From Lachnospiraceae bacterium (GTDB lineage: Bacteria; Bacillota; Clostridia; Lachnospirales; Lachnospiraceae), in assembly GCA_900765975.1 (NCBI GenBank), contig CAAFTS010000033.1:1-7139 (forward strand): a DNA stretch of 7,139 nt. The letters run 5' to 3'. The first letter of the stretch is position 1. The number at the start of each line of letters is the position of its first letter. Positions 1 through 6,321 of this stretch are shown piece after piece. The notes beneath the pieces were generated by a model, which ran no database searches, was not told the DNA's origin, and worked only from the letters and a program-made list of their open reading frames with translations. Made by a program: the position numbers and the translations under genes.

Positions 1-2
1 CA

Positions 3-80
3 TACCTTCACTGCCTCTCTAACAAGACTCTCTATCACTATATGCCGGAAATTCTAAAAAGATTAAAAAGGATTTATTAA
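3..80 (+). CDS. possible C-terminal end of an upstream gene (partial, unknown function)
   Basis: One frame is open from the left edge of the window to a TAA at 78-80, giving 25 residues that end in a basic, amphipathic stretch (MPEILKRLKRIY). Such a tail is plausible for the end of a real protein, and the stop falls just before the promoter of the next gene, where an upstream gene would be expected to finish. Frame 1 is also open, for 18 codons, so the open frame alone is weak evidence. No family can be recognised from so short a piece, and no clear hairpin terminator lies between this stop and the promoter at 97-125. Confidence 0.3.
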   Translation, partial: YLHCLSNKTLYHYMPEILKRLKRIY

Positions 81-96
81 ATTACAGGATACAAAG

Positions 97-125
97 TTTA
101 CTTTCCCCACTGACAGACTTATAAT
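97..125 (+). promoter_or_regulatory. sigma-A-type promoter for the phospholipase D-family gene
   Basis: A perfect TATAAT -10 box lies at 120-125 and a TTTACT -35 box (4 of 6 consensus bases) at 97-102, with an ideal 17-base spacer. Transcription would start near base 132, giving a leader of about 64 bases before the ATG at 196. No strong hairpin or operator-like palindrome is visible in that leader. Promoter strength and the start site are inferred from consensus only. Confidence 0.72.
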
Positions 126-195
126 GTTTTATTACAATCCGGATAGATTTGATTGCTTATATCACTTCTTTCCCTAAAAATCGGAGGCGTAATGA

Positions 196-1629
196 ATGAA
201 ACATTTTTCCATTTTACTAAAACAGTTTCGACATTTCCCTATTGGGAAATGCCTGTTGCTAATTCTATTGATTTATATTATCCTTCTTACAGCACCCTAC
301 CTTTCACATAAAAAAGTTCCGGATGCTTATCAGAAGAGTTTTCAACCGGATGCATGTTACAGTTCTTCCATCGGAACAGAACGTGTGGCTTATATCAATG
401 ATAACGATGACGCACTTCTTTATCGATTACATATGTTTGATCAGGCTCAGGAGGAGATTATCCTTTCTACATTTGACTTCAACGCAGACAAATCCGGAAA
501 AGATGTTCTTTCCGCACTGATTGATGCCTCAAAGCGTGGAGTTTCTGTCCGAGTCATCGTCGATGGAATGAGCGGACTGCTGGATATGCAAGGCAATCCT
601 TATTTCCAGGCCTTTGCCTCTTATCCAAATGTTTCTGTTAAAATATATAACAAGGTAAATCTGTTAAAACCTTATGATATGCAGGCAAGGCTCCATGACA
701 AATATGTAATTATCGATCAAAAAATGTACCTTCTCGGAGGCCGCAATACAGACAATCGCTTCCTCGGAAGTTATTCCAAGGCGCAGAATATTGACCGGGA
801 GCTTTTTGTATATAATACGATTGAATCAGAAGAATCAACTTCAATCACAGAGCTCCGCAGCTATTTCGAACGTGTCTGGAATTTAAAAGACAGCAAAGAT
901 TATCTGTGCAAAAAAATAACCTCAAAAATAGAGACTGCAAAACAAGAACTGGAAGAACATTCCGTAGATTTGAAAAAGACATTCAGCGACGCATATACGG
1001 AATGGAATTATGAAGAAATCACATTAGCAACTAATCAGGTAACTTTACTTTCAAACCCTATTGAAACAAAAAACAAAGAACCTCTTCTCTGGTATTCTTT
1101 ACAGAAATTAATGGAACATTCCGAACAGGTTACAATTTATACTCCTTATATTATCTGTGGCAAAGAAATGTATCAGGGATTCTATGATTTAAATAAACTC
1201 AACATCCCTGTTGAGATAATAACAAATGATGTTTCCAGCGGTGCCAACCCTTGGGGATGTACGGATTATCTAAATCAAAAAGAAAAAATTTGGGATACCG
1301 GTGTAAAAGTATACGAATTTATGGGTGGTCATTCCTGCCATACGAAAGCTTTATTGCTGGATGACAGAATGAGCATCGTAGGGTCTTATAACTTCGACAT
1401 GCGCAGCACTTACCAGGACACAGAACTCATGCTTGCCGTGGATTGTCCTGAACTAAACGCCATCATTCGGCAAGAGGCGGAATATGATAAAACCTGCAGC
1501 AAAATCATGGGACCAGACGGAGACTATATTTACGGCGAACACTATAAACCGAAAAATCTCACATTTGGAAAGCAGCTCTTTTATGCTGTCCTGCGTGTCA
1601 TAACCGTACCGTTCCGAAGATTCTTATAA
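196..1629 (+). CDS. membrane-anchored phospholipase D-family protein, cardiolipin synthase-like
   Basis: The 477-residue protein has one N-terminal membrane segment (about residues 17-36) and two PLD catalytic domains (about 60-235 and 285-435). Both HKD motifs are complete: H167-x-K169-x4-D174 followed by GGRN, and H382-x-K384-x4-D389 followed by GSYNFDMRS. In this superfamily the paired motifs form one active site that works through a phospho-histidine intermediate. A charged linker (about 235-265) separates the domains, and the C-terminus (about 457-477) is hydrophobic and basic, suggesting further membrane contact. Length and the N-x-D-x-R-S tail of motif 2 resemble ClsC-type cardiolipin synthases, but ClsA/ClsB proteins and other PLD enzymes remain possible, so no symbol is given. 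The ATG at 196 is chosen because GGAGG at 183-187 lies 8 bases upstream; the ATG at 192 is out of frame. It is a single-gene unit converging on the pyrH operon. Confidence 0.9.
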   Translation: MKHFSILLKQFRHFPIGKCLLLILLIYIILLTAPYLSHKKVPDAYQKSFQPDACYSSSIGTERVAYINDNDDALLYRLHMFDQAQEEIILSTFDFNADKSGKDVLSALIDASKRGVSVRVIVDGMSGLLDMQGNPYFQAFASYPNVSVKIYNKVNLLKPYDMQARLHDKYVIIDQKMYLLGGRNTDNRFLGSYSKAQNIDRELFVYNTIESEESTSITELRSYFERVWNLKDSKDYLCKKITSKIETAKQELEEHSVDLKKTFSDAYTEWNYEEITLATNQVTLLSNPIETKNKEPLLWYSLQKLMEHSEQVTIYTPYIICGKEMYQGFYDLNKLNIPVEIITNDVSSGANPWGCTDYLNQKEKIWDTGVKVYEFMGGHSCHTKALLLDDRMSIVGSYNFDMRSTYQDTELMLAVDCPELNAIIRQEAEYDKTCSKIMGPDGDYIYGEHYKPKNLTFGKQLFYAVLRVITVPFRRFL

Positions 1630-1699
1630 ATAAAACGCTCCCTTTCAGGCAGCAAATTTTATAATTTCATTTGCCTGCCCAAAAGGGAGCGTTTTATTT
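1628..1699. terminator. bidirectional hairpin terminator between converging units
   Basis: Bases 1628-1645 and 1682-1699 are perfect 18-base inverted repeats (AAATAAAACGCTCCCTTT and its complement). Inside them, GGCAGCAAAT (1648-1657) pairs with ATTTGCCTGCC (1669-1679) with one bulged base, leaving a short AT-rich loop. On the plus strand the stem ends in GTTTTATTTATTT, and on the minus strand in GTTTTATTTATAA, so each strand has a U-rich release tract. The hairpin starts within the stop codon of the PLD gene and lies 9 bases past the stop of the small minus-strand gene, so it serves both units. Confidence 0.92.
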
Positions 1700-1708
1700 A
1701 TTTCTATC

Positions 1709-1882
1709 CTATGCCAATGAATACAACTTCAAGAACTCCTGTCGTTCTTCCAAATCCATCTTCACAAAATCCGTAAACTCCACATCAACCTCATACATTG
1801 GCTCTCCACAGCAGATTGCTCTGCTCCGCTTATTTGTATAATGATATTTCTTACATTTTATGCAGTAAAATACACGCATCAT
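1709..1882 (-). CDS. small metal-knuckle protein, desulforedoxin-like cysteine pattern
   Basis: This 57-residue protein begins MMRVFYCIKCKKYHYTNK and ends in KLYSLA before a TAG. It has four cysteines in a C7-x2-C10-x13-C24-C25-G-E-P-M pattern. A CxxC pair followed by adjacent cysteines in CCGExM is the arrangement seen in desulforedoxin, where it holds one iron in a rubredoxin-like site; zinc binding is equally possible. The second half is acidic and probably helical (about 38-56). An AGGAGG at 1893-1898 lies 10 bases before the first ATG; the second ATG, one codon later, is also possible. The gene follows rseP after 38 bases and is followed by a strong terminator, so it appears to be the last gene of the operon. 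Its function is unknown to me. The reading frame, ribosome site and position make it very likely a real gene; the metal-binding role is inference. Confidence 0.85.
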   Translation of the reverse strand: MMRVFYCIKCKKYHYTNKRSRAICCGEPMYEVDVEFTDFVKMDLEERQEFLKLYSLA

Positions 1883-1920
1883 TTGTGCTGTTCCTCCTGT
1901 CTTCTCTCTACGTATCTGTT

Positions 1921-2955
1921 TTAAAGCAATTTCATGATGTCATTATACATCACAACAACCATTAAAATCATTAAAAACGCAAATCCCGCAAAATGAACCA
2001 TTCCCTCTTTTTCCGGCGGAATCCGCTTTCCACGAATTGCTTCTAAAATCAAAAAGACCAGCCTGCCTCCATCTAGCGCCGGAATCGGAAGAAGATTCAG
2101 GATTCCAAGGTTCGCTGTCACCAGAATGCAAAGATTCATTAGATTCAGAATCACACTCTTCAGTCCATACTGGATTGAATTTTGGTACGCATCATCTACT
2201 ACATTCACAATCCCTACCGGACCCGATAAGTCTTTGATTCCCACTTGACCTGTCACCAGCATTTTCAAAGATTCAAATGTATAATCAATCCAATATTTTA
2301 CTGTATATGCTCCATATTTTAAAGAACCGAAAAATCCCGTTCTGGTATACTCTGACGGACCTGCAATTCCAAGCCTTGGAAAGACATCCTCTTTCAGCTG
2401 TCGTGGTTCCAGAAGTACAGTTCTTTCCTTTCCCTCTCTGGAATACGTAATTTCCACAGGATCTCCATCCGTATTTGTAATATTTTTCAAGCTGATTTCT
2501 TCCCACAAATGAATCCGTTTCCCATCAATTTTAGTCACCAAATCTCCGGCCTGAATCCCTTGTTCTGCAGCAGCATATCCTTCCTCCACACCGGTTATAA
2601 CAGGAGCCACATATCCAATCCACACAGTCATAATCACGCAGAGAATCCATGCTAAGATCAGATTAAACAACGGGCCTGCCACGATCACCGACATACGCGC
2701 CCATACAGATTTGCTGTTAAAACTGCCCTCCGACAAATCATCCGCATCATCTTCTCCCATCATGCAGGCACCGCCAAACGGCAGCAATTTGATAGAAAAC
2801 TTTGTTTCTCCAATCTGCTTGCCAAACAGAGTCGGTCCTAGCCCAAGGGAAAACTCATCCACTCGGATTTTATTTGCCTTGGCTAACAAAAAATGCCCCA
2901 GTTCATGTATGATAATAATCGCACTGAACAAAAGAATTGCCAATATAATACCCAT
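1921..2955 (-). CDS. rseP: site-2 intramembrane zinc metalloprotease RseP/RasP
   Basis: This polytopic membrane protease cuts transmembrane segments, typically of anti-sigma factors or leftover signal peptides. At 344 residues it has the usual Gram-positive length. The zinc site is visible: HELGH at 17-21 in the first membrane segment, and the third ligand D295 in the N-L-L-P-I-P-A-L-D-G motif (287-296). Other membrane segments lie near 88-115, 265-290 and 318-340. A single PDZ domain spans about 117-185 (QGIQAGDLVTKIDG core); proteobacterial RseP usually has two. GGACMMGED (61-69) and SGPVGI (244-249) are also family hallmarks. The start is set by AGGTGG at 2963-2968, 7 bases upstream and overlapping the stop region of dxr (gap 16 bases). 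In B. subtilis the orthologue RasP acts in sigma-W signalling; the substrate here cannot be read from the window. The symbol rasP would be equally suitable. Confidence 0.96.
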   Translation of the reverse strand: MGIILAILLFSAIIIIHELGHFLLAKANKIRVDEFSLGLGPTLFGKQIGETKFSIKLLPFGGACMMGEDDADDLSEGSFNSKSVWARMSVIVAGPLFNLILAWILCVIMTVWIGYVAPVITGVEEGYAAAEQGIQAGDLVTKIDGKRIHLWEEISLKNITNTDGDPVEITYSREGKERTVLLEPRQLKEDVFPRLGIAGPSEYTRTGFFGSLKYGAYTVKYWIDYTFESLKMLVTGQVGIKDLSGPVGIVNVVDDAYQNSIQYGLKSVILNLMNLCILVTANLGILNLLPIPALDGGRLVFLILEAIRGKRIPPEKEGMVHFAGFAFLMILMVVVMYNDIMKLL

Positions 2956-2971
2956 TCAATTTCCACCTTTA

Positions 2972-4123
2972 CTATCTTTCTTTCACTTTTTTATCAATAT
3001 AAGCATACACATCCTGCTCCGTTTTCAGAATTTCTTCTAAGGTCGGACATTCAATCTTCTTATGCTGTTCCATGCATTCCTGTATCAATGCCGGAATCTG
3101 CAGATATCCAATCTTCCGTTCCAAAAACAACGCTACTGCCTTCTCATTTGCCGCATTGAAAACAGTCGGCAGTGAACCACCGGCACGCCCGGCTTCAAAA
3201 GCAAGCCTTAATCCGTAAAATGTGTCCATATCCGGTTTTTCAAATGTAATCTGTGACAACGTTCCAAAATCCAGACGCTCTCCCGGAAGATATCTTCGCT
3301 CCGGATAATACAGTGCATACTGAATCGGCAGTTTCATGTCCGGCGTTCCCAATTCTGCAATAATCGCCCCATCTTCATACTCTACCATAGAATGAATAAT
3401 ACTTTGAGGCTGAACCACAACTTCTACCTGATCAATATCTACATCAAAAAGCCATTTTGCCTCAATCACTTCCAAGCCTTTATTGACCATCGTTGAAGAG
3501 TCAATGGTAATCTTTCTTCCCATTTCCCAATTTGGATGTTTTAATGCATCTTCCACCTGAATGTGTTCCAAATCTTCCCTCTTCTTTCCTCGGAATGGTC
3601 CCCCGGAAGCTGTCAGAAGTATTTTATGAAGTGCCTTTCTCTGCCCGCCCTGTAAGGATTGAAAAATTGCACTGTGCTCACTGTCAACCGGAAGAATAGA
3701 TACACCATGTTCCTTTGCCAAAGGCATAATGATATGCCCCGCTGTAACCAATGTTTCTTTATTTGCAAGCGCAATGTCTTTTCCTGCTTTGATGGCTTCA
3801 ATAGTTGGACGAATACCAATCATTCCGACAATCGCCGTTACCAGAATTTCCGCCTCCGCTATCACAGCCACTTCCAGAAGTCCATCCATGCCATATACAA
3901 TATCCACATCCAGATCTCGTACATTTTCCCGCAGTTCTTTTGCTTTTTCCTCTGTCCAAACCGCTGCCAGCTTTGGATGAAATTCTCGAATCTGTTCTTC
4001 CAGAAGTCGGATATTATTCCCTGCTGCTAAAGCCAAGACTTCAATATCTCCATTTTCTCTCACCACTTCCAATGTCTGTGTACCAATGGAACCGGTAGAC
4101 CCTAAAATCGCTATCTTTTTCAT
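2972..4123 (-). CDS. dxr: 1-deoxy-D-xylulose 5-phosphate reductoisomerase (MEP pathway)
   Basis: The enzyme converts DXP to 2-C-methyl-D-erythritol 4-phosphate with NADPH, the first committed step of the MEP isoprenoid pathway in the cytoplasm. At 383 residues it is full length. The NADPH-binding loop GSTGSIGTQT is at 8-17 and NKETLV at 121-126. The metal ligands are D147 and E149 (PVDSEHSA) and E218 (NKGLEVIEA). The substrate-binding motifs TASGGPF (171-177) and KHPNWEMG (195-202) are intact. The ATG at 4123 is preceded by a modest AGAGG site 6-7 bases upstream and gives the conserved MKKIAILGSTGS start. It begins 15 bases after cdsA ends and stops 16 bases before rseP, indicating cotranscription. 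Its product line feeds uppS in the same operon. The symbol ispC is a synonym. Confidence 0.97.
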   Translation of the reverse strand: MKKIAILGSTGSIGTQTLEVVRENGDIEVLALAAGNNIRLLEEQIREFHPKLAAVWTEEKAKELRENVRDLDVDIVYGMDGLLEVAVIAEAEILVTAIVGMIGIRPTIEAIKAGKDIALANKETLVTAGHIIMPLAKEHGVSILPVDSEHSAIFQSLQGGQRKALHKILLTASGGPFRGKKREDLEHIQVEDALKHPNWEMGRKITIDSSTMVNKGLEVIEAKWLFDVDIDQVEVVVQPQSIIHSMVEYEDGAIIAELGTPDMKLPIQYALYYPERRYLPGERLDFGTLSQITFEKPDMDTFYGLRLAFEAGRAGGSLPTVFNAANEKAVALFLERKIGYLQIPALIQECMEQHKKIECPTLEEILKTEQDVYAYIDKKVKER

Positions 4124-4138
4124 ATGCCATCCTCTTCT

Positions 4139-4957
4139 CTACAATAATACAGCCAGATAATAAATGATCGGCGCTGTAAAGATCACACTGTCAAACCGAT
4201 CCAAAATTCCTCCATGTCCCGGTATGAGCTTTCCGTAATCTTTGATATTATAATTACGTTTGATTGCAGAAGCTGCCAAATCTCCAATCTGGGAAATCGC
4301 TCCTCCAACAGCTCCAATAATTGCAAATTCAAGAATCGATGCACCGGCATTACCCCAGCGATTGATAGCCAGTGCATACAGCACTCCAATCAGTGCAGCT
4401 CCGACAATACCACCGATGCCGCCCTCCACAGATTTTTTCGGACTCAAAACCGGCGCCATCTTATGCTTTCCGATCAACATCCCCACACAATAAGCGCAGG
4501 TATCACAGCCCCAGGCACAGATAAATACGAGCCACACCGTAAATACTCCTCCTGGCAAGAGTCGAATCCGATAAATGTAGGACAACATAACAGCCACATA
4601 GAAAAATCCAAAAAATACCGCCATCAACTGACTAGGATGATATTTAGGATAGGCAAATACCATGGCTGCCATAAGACAGATCAAAAATGTCATAAACAGC
4701 ATGACAAACCAATCTGCCAGATTACCAGGCAACGTGCCCATTCCACTGACCAATATCAATGCATAATACAAAAGTGCAAAGACGTATCCGATTATTCCCA
4801 GAGCTTTATTTTCCACATGGAAGATCTGATACAATTCTCTCAGTCCTATCATACTGATTGCCGCTACAGTTACAAACAATACCGGTCCGCCCATGATCAA
4901 TGTAACCAATGCAATGAACACAAGCAGTATTCCACTCAACAGTCTTGTCTTAAACAT
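4139..4957 (-). CDS. cdsA: phosphatidate cytidylyltransferase (CDP-diacylglycerol synthase)
   Basis: The enzyme makes CDP-diacylglycerol from phosphatidic acid and CTP, the branch point to phosphatidylglycerol, cardiolipin and other phospholipids. The 272-residue protein is mostly hydrophobic, with about eight likely membrane segments. The family signature is complete at 230-256: S-A-I-K-R, then K-D, then P-G-H-G-G-I-L-D-R-F-D, whose acidic residues bind metal and CTP. The preceding SPKKSVEGG (172-180) is also typical. The ATG at 4957 lies inside the last codons of uppS, an overlap of 8 bases, and an AGGAGG 6 bases upstream supports this start, suggesting translational coupling. dxr follows after 15 bases. 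An antisense frame stays open across most of this gene, but it has no ribosome site or recognisable product. Confidence 0.96.
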   Translation of the reverse strand: MFKTRLLSGILLVFIALVTLIMGGPVLFVTVAAISMIGLRELYQIFHVENKALGIIGYVFALLYYALILVSGMGTLPGNLADWFVMLFMTFLICLMAAMVFAYPKYHPSQLMAVFFGFFYVAVMLSYIYRIRLLPGGVFTVWLVFICAWGCDTCAYCVGMLIGKHKMAPVLSPKKSVEGGIGGIVGAALIGVLYALAINRWGNAGASILEFAIIGAVGGAISQIGDLAASAIKRNYNIKDYGKLIPGHGGILDRFDSVIFTAPIIYYLAVLL

Positions 4958-5666
4958 CCTGCTCCTCCTTTATTCCACCATAACGTCTGTCTCTACTATT
5001 ATACTGTTCAATTGCCCGGATCAATTCCTCTTTTGTAAAATCCGGCCATGGAACATCTGTAAAATAAAATTCTGAATATGCAAGCTGCCAGAGGAGGTAA
5101 TTCGACAATCGCTGTTCCCCGCTCGTACGTATTAAGAGATCCGGATCCGGAATCTCTGCTGTATCCAGATAGGTTGTATAAAGAGTCTCATCTATTTCTT
5201 CTGGTTTTACTTTTCCTTCCACACAATCCTCTGCCAACCGTCGTACTGCGCGTACCATCTCATCTCTGCTCCCATAATTCAAAGCAATGGTAAAATTCAA
5301 TCCGTTATTGTTTTTACTGGCTTCTTCCAGCTCCTCGATTCGTTTCTTAATGTCATCATCTAATGCAGCCTTATCTCCAATCACACGAATCTTCATATCA
5401 TTTTTCTCCGCCGTCTTTAAACAGGTTTTCATATAATTGCGGAGCAATTTCATCAATGCATCCACTTCTGACTTTGGACGGTTCCAATTTTCCGTAGAAA
5501 AAGCATATACTGTCAAATATTTAATTCCAAGACGCCACGCCTCCTCGCAGATGCGTTCAACATTCTTACTGCCCTGTGCATGACCATAATTTCTCGGCAT
5601 TCCTTTCGCCTTTGCCCAACGACCGTTTCCGTCCAATATAATCGCAATATGCTGTGGCACATTCAT
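4950..5666 (-). CDS. uppS: undecaprenyl diphosphate synthase (cis-prenyltransferase)
   Basis: The enzyme adds isopentenyl units to farnesyl diphosphate in cis to make the C55 lipid carrier for peptidoglycan and other wall polymers. It is 238 residues, near the usual length. Family motifs are all present: LDGNGRWA at 11-18, with catalytic D12; FSTENW at 56-61; and DLLIRTSGEQRLSNYLLWQ starting at 176, followed by AYSEFYF. The sequence does not show whether chain length is exactly C55; that is assigned by family. The start ATG at 5666 has AGGAGG 8 bases upstream (5675-5680). A 68-base gap separates it from frr and contains a GC-rich hairpin that could trim readthrough from the upstream genes. 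Its end overlaps cdsA by 8 bases. Confidence 0.96.
   Translation of the reverse strand: MNVPQHIAIILDGNGRWAKAKGMPRNYGHAQGSKNVERICEEAWRLGIKYLTVYAFSTENWNRPKSEVDALMKLLRNYMKTCLKTAEKNDMKIRVIGDKAALDDDIKKRIEELEEASKNNNGLNFTIALNYGSRDEMVRAVRRLAEDCVEGKVKPEEIDETLYTTYLDTAEIPDPDLLIRTSGEQRLSNYLLWQLAYSEFYFTDVPWPDFTKEELIRAIEQYNSRDRRYGGIKEEQDV
4964..4969 (-). promoter_or_regulatory. cdsA ribosome binding site inside uppS
   Basis: AGGAGG on the minus strand lies 6 bases before the cdsA ATG and within the final codons of uppS (KEEQDV-stop). Ribosomes ending uppS finish 8 bases past the cdsA start, so termination and reinitiation can be coupled. This site fixes the cdsA start. Confidence 0.85.
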
Positions 5667-5694
5667 ACTTTTATCCTCCTATGATAATACGAAA

Positions 5695-5716
5695 AGGGGA
5701 CTAAAAGAAGTCCCCT
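5695..5716 (-). terminator. hairpin with weak T-tract between frr and uppS (partial terminator or processing site)
   Basis: AGGGGACT (5695-5702) and AGTCCCCT (5709-5716) form a perfect 8-base-pair stem with a 6-base loop. Reading on the minus strand, the stem is followed by TTTCGTATTAT, a short and interrupted T-tract. It begins 18 bases after the frr stop, and its far side is 14 bases before the uppS AGGAGG. The shape fits a leaky terminator that lowers expression of the envelope genes relative to pyrH-frr. It could instead be an mRNA stabilising or processing hairpin. No second promoter for uppS is convincing nearby. Confidence 0.55.
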
Positions 5717-5734
5717 CATCATCCCACTTTTCTT

Positions 5735-6286
5735 TTAAACAGTCATAACCTCTTTTGTCTTTGCTTCTACTGTCTTATCTACTTCTTTGATATACTTGTC
5801 TGTCATCTTCTGAAGCTGATCTTCCAGATCTTTGATACCATCTTCGGAAATCTCTCCACCCTTTAACTTCTTAAATGCATCATTTCCATCTCGACGAATA
5901 TTACGGATTGCAACTTTGGCTGCCTCTCCCTTTTTCTTAACATCTTTTGCCAGTTCTTTTCTTCGTTCCTCTGTAAGTTCCGGGAAAATCAATCGAACAG
6001 AAGAACCGTCATTTGTCGGATTGATTCCAAGATCTGATACCAGAATCGCCTTTTCAATTGCTTTCAGCATACTTTTCTCCCAAGGCTGAATCTGAATCAT
6101 ACGTGCCTCCGGTACGGAAACATTTGCCACTTGCTGAATCGGTGTCGGTGATCCATAATAATCAACTACAATCTTATCCAACACATGCGGATTTGCACGT
6201 CCTGCACGAATCGCACTCAGCTCTCCCTGTAAACTGTGCATTGTTTTTGTCATCTTCTCGTCATATACTTTTAACTTCTCATCCAT
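5735..6286 (-). CDS. frr: ribosome recycling factor
   Basis: The protein works with EF-G to split the post-termination ribosome so that subunits can be reused. It is 183 residues, against about 185 for the family, and is complete. Typical segments are IRAGRANPHVLDKIVVDYYG (26-45), the hinge/domain II block with PTPIQQVANVSVPEARM (47-63), and the domain I helix containing RNIRRDGNDAFKKL (128-141); R132 lies where the essential arginine of E. coli RRF is found. The start at 6286 has AGGAGG 8 bases upstream (6295-6300). It follows pyrH after 35 bases, the almost universal pyrH-frr pairing in bacteria. The hairpin after its stop may separate its expression from that of uppS and the genes beyond. 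Confidence 0.98.
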   Translation of the reverse strand: MDEKLKVYDEKMTKTMHSLQGELSAIRAGRANPHVLDKIVVDYYGSPTPIQQVANVSVPEARMIQIQPWEKSMLKAIEKAILVSDLGINPTNDGSSVRLIFPELTEERRKELAKDVKKKGEAAKVAIRNIRRDGNDAFKKLKGGEISEDGIKDLEDQLQKMTDKYIKEVDKTVEAKTKEVMTV

Positions 6287-6321
6287 TTTTACTTCCTCCT
6301 TCTATGCTGTCTCTATATAAT

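Noticed and set aside
135..155. Short inverted repeat CAATC/GATTG in the PLD gene leader
   Set aside because: Only 5 bp with an 11-base loop, expected by chance in AT-rich DNA; not a credible operator or riboswitch.
4214..5038. Long plus-strand open frame (274 codons) antisense to cdsA and the end of uppS
   Set aside because: It is rich in His, Gln, Ser and Cys, shows no domain, has no good ribosome site, and lies over a gene with an intact family signature. It is the antisense shadow of cdsA codon use.
5684..5712. Possible uppS promoter using TATTAT at 5689-5684
   Set aside because: The matching -35 position reads GACTTC, a poor fit, and the start of transcription would fall on or beyond the ribosome binding site.
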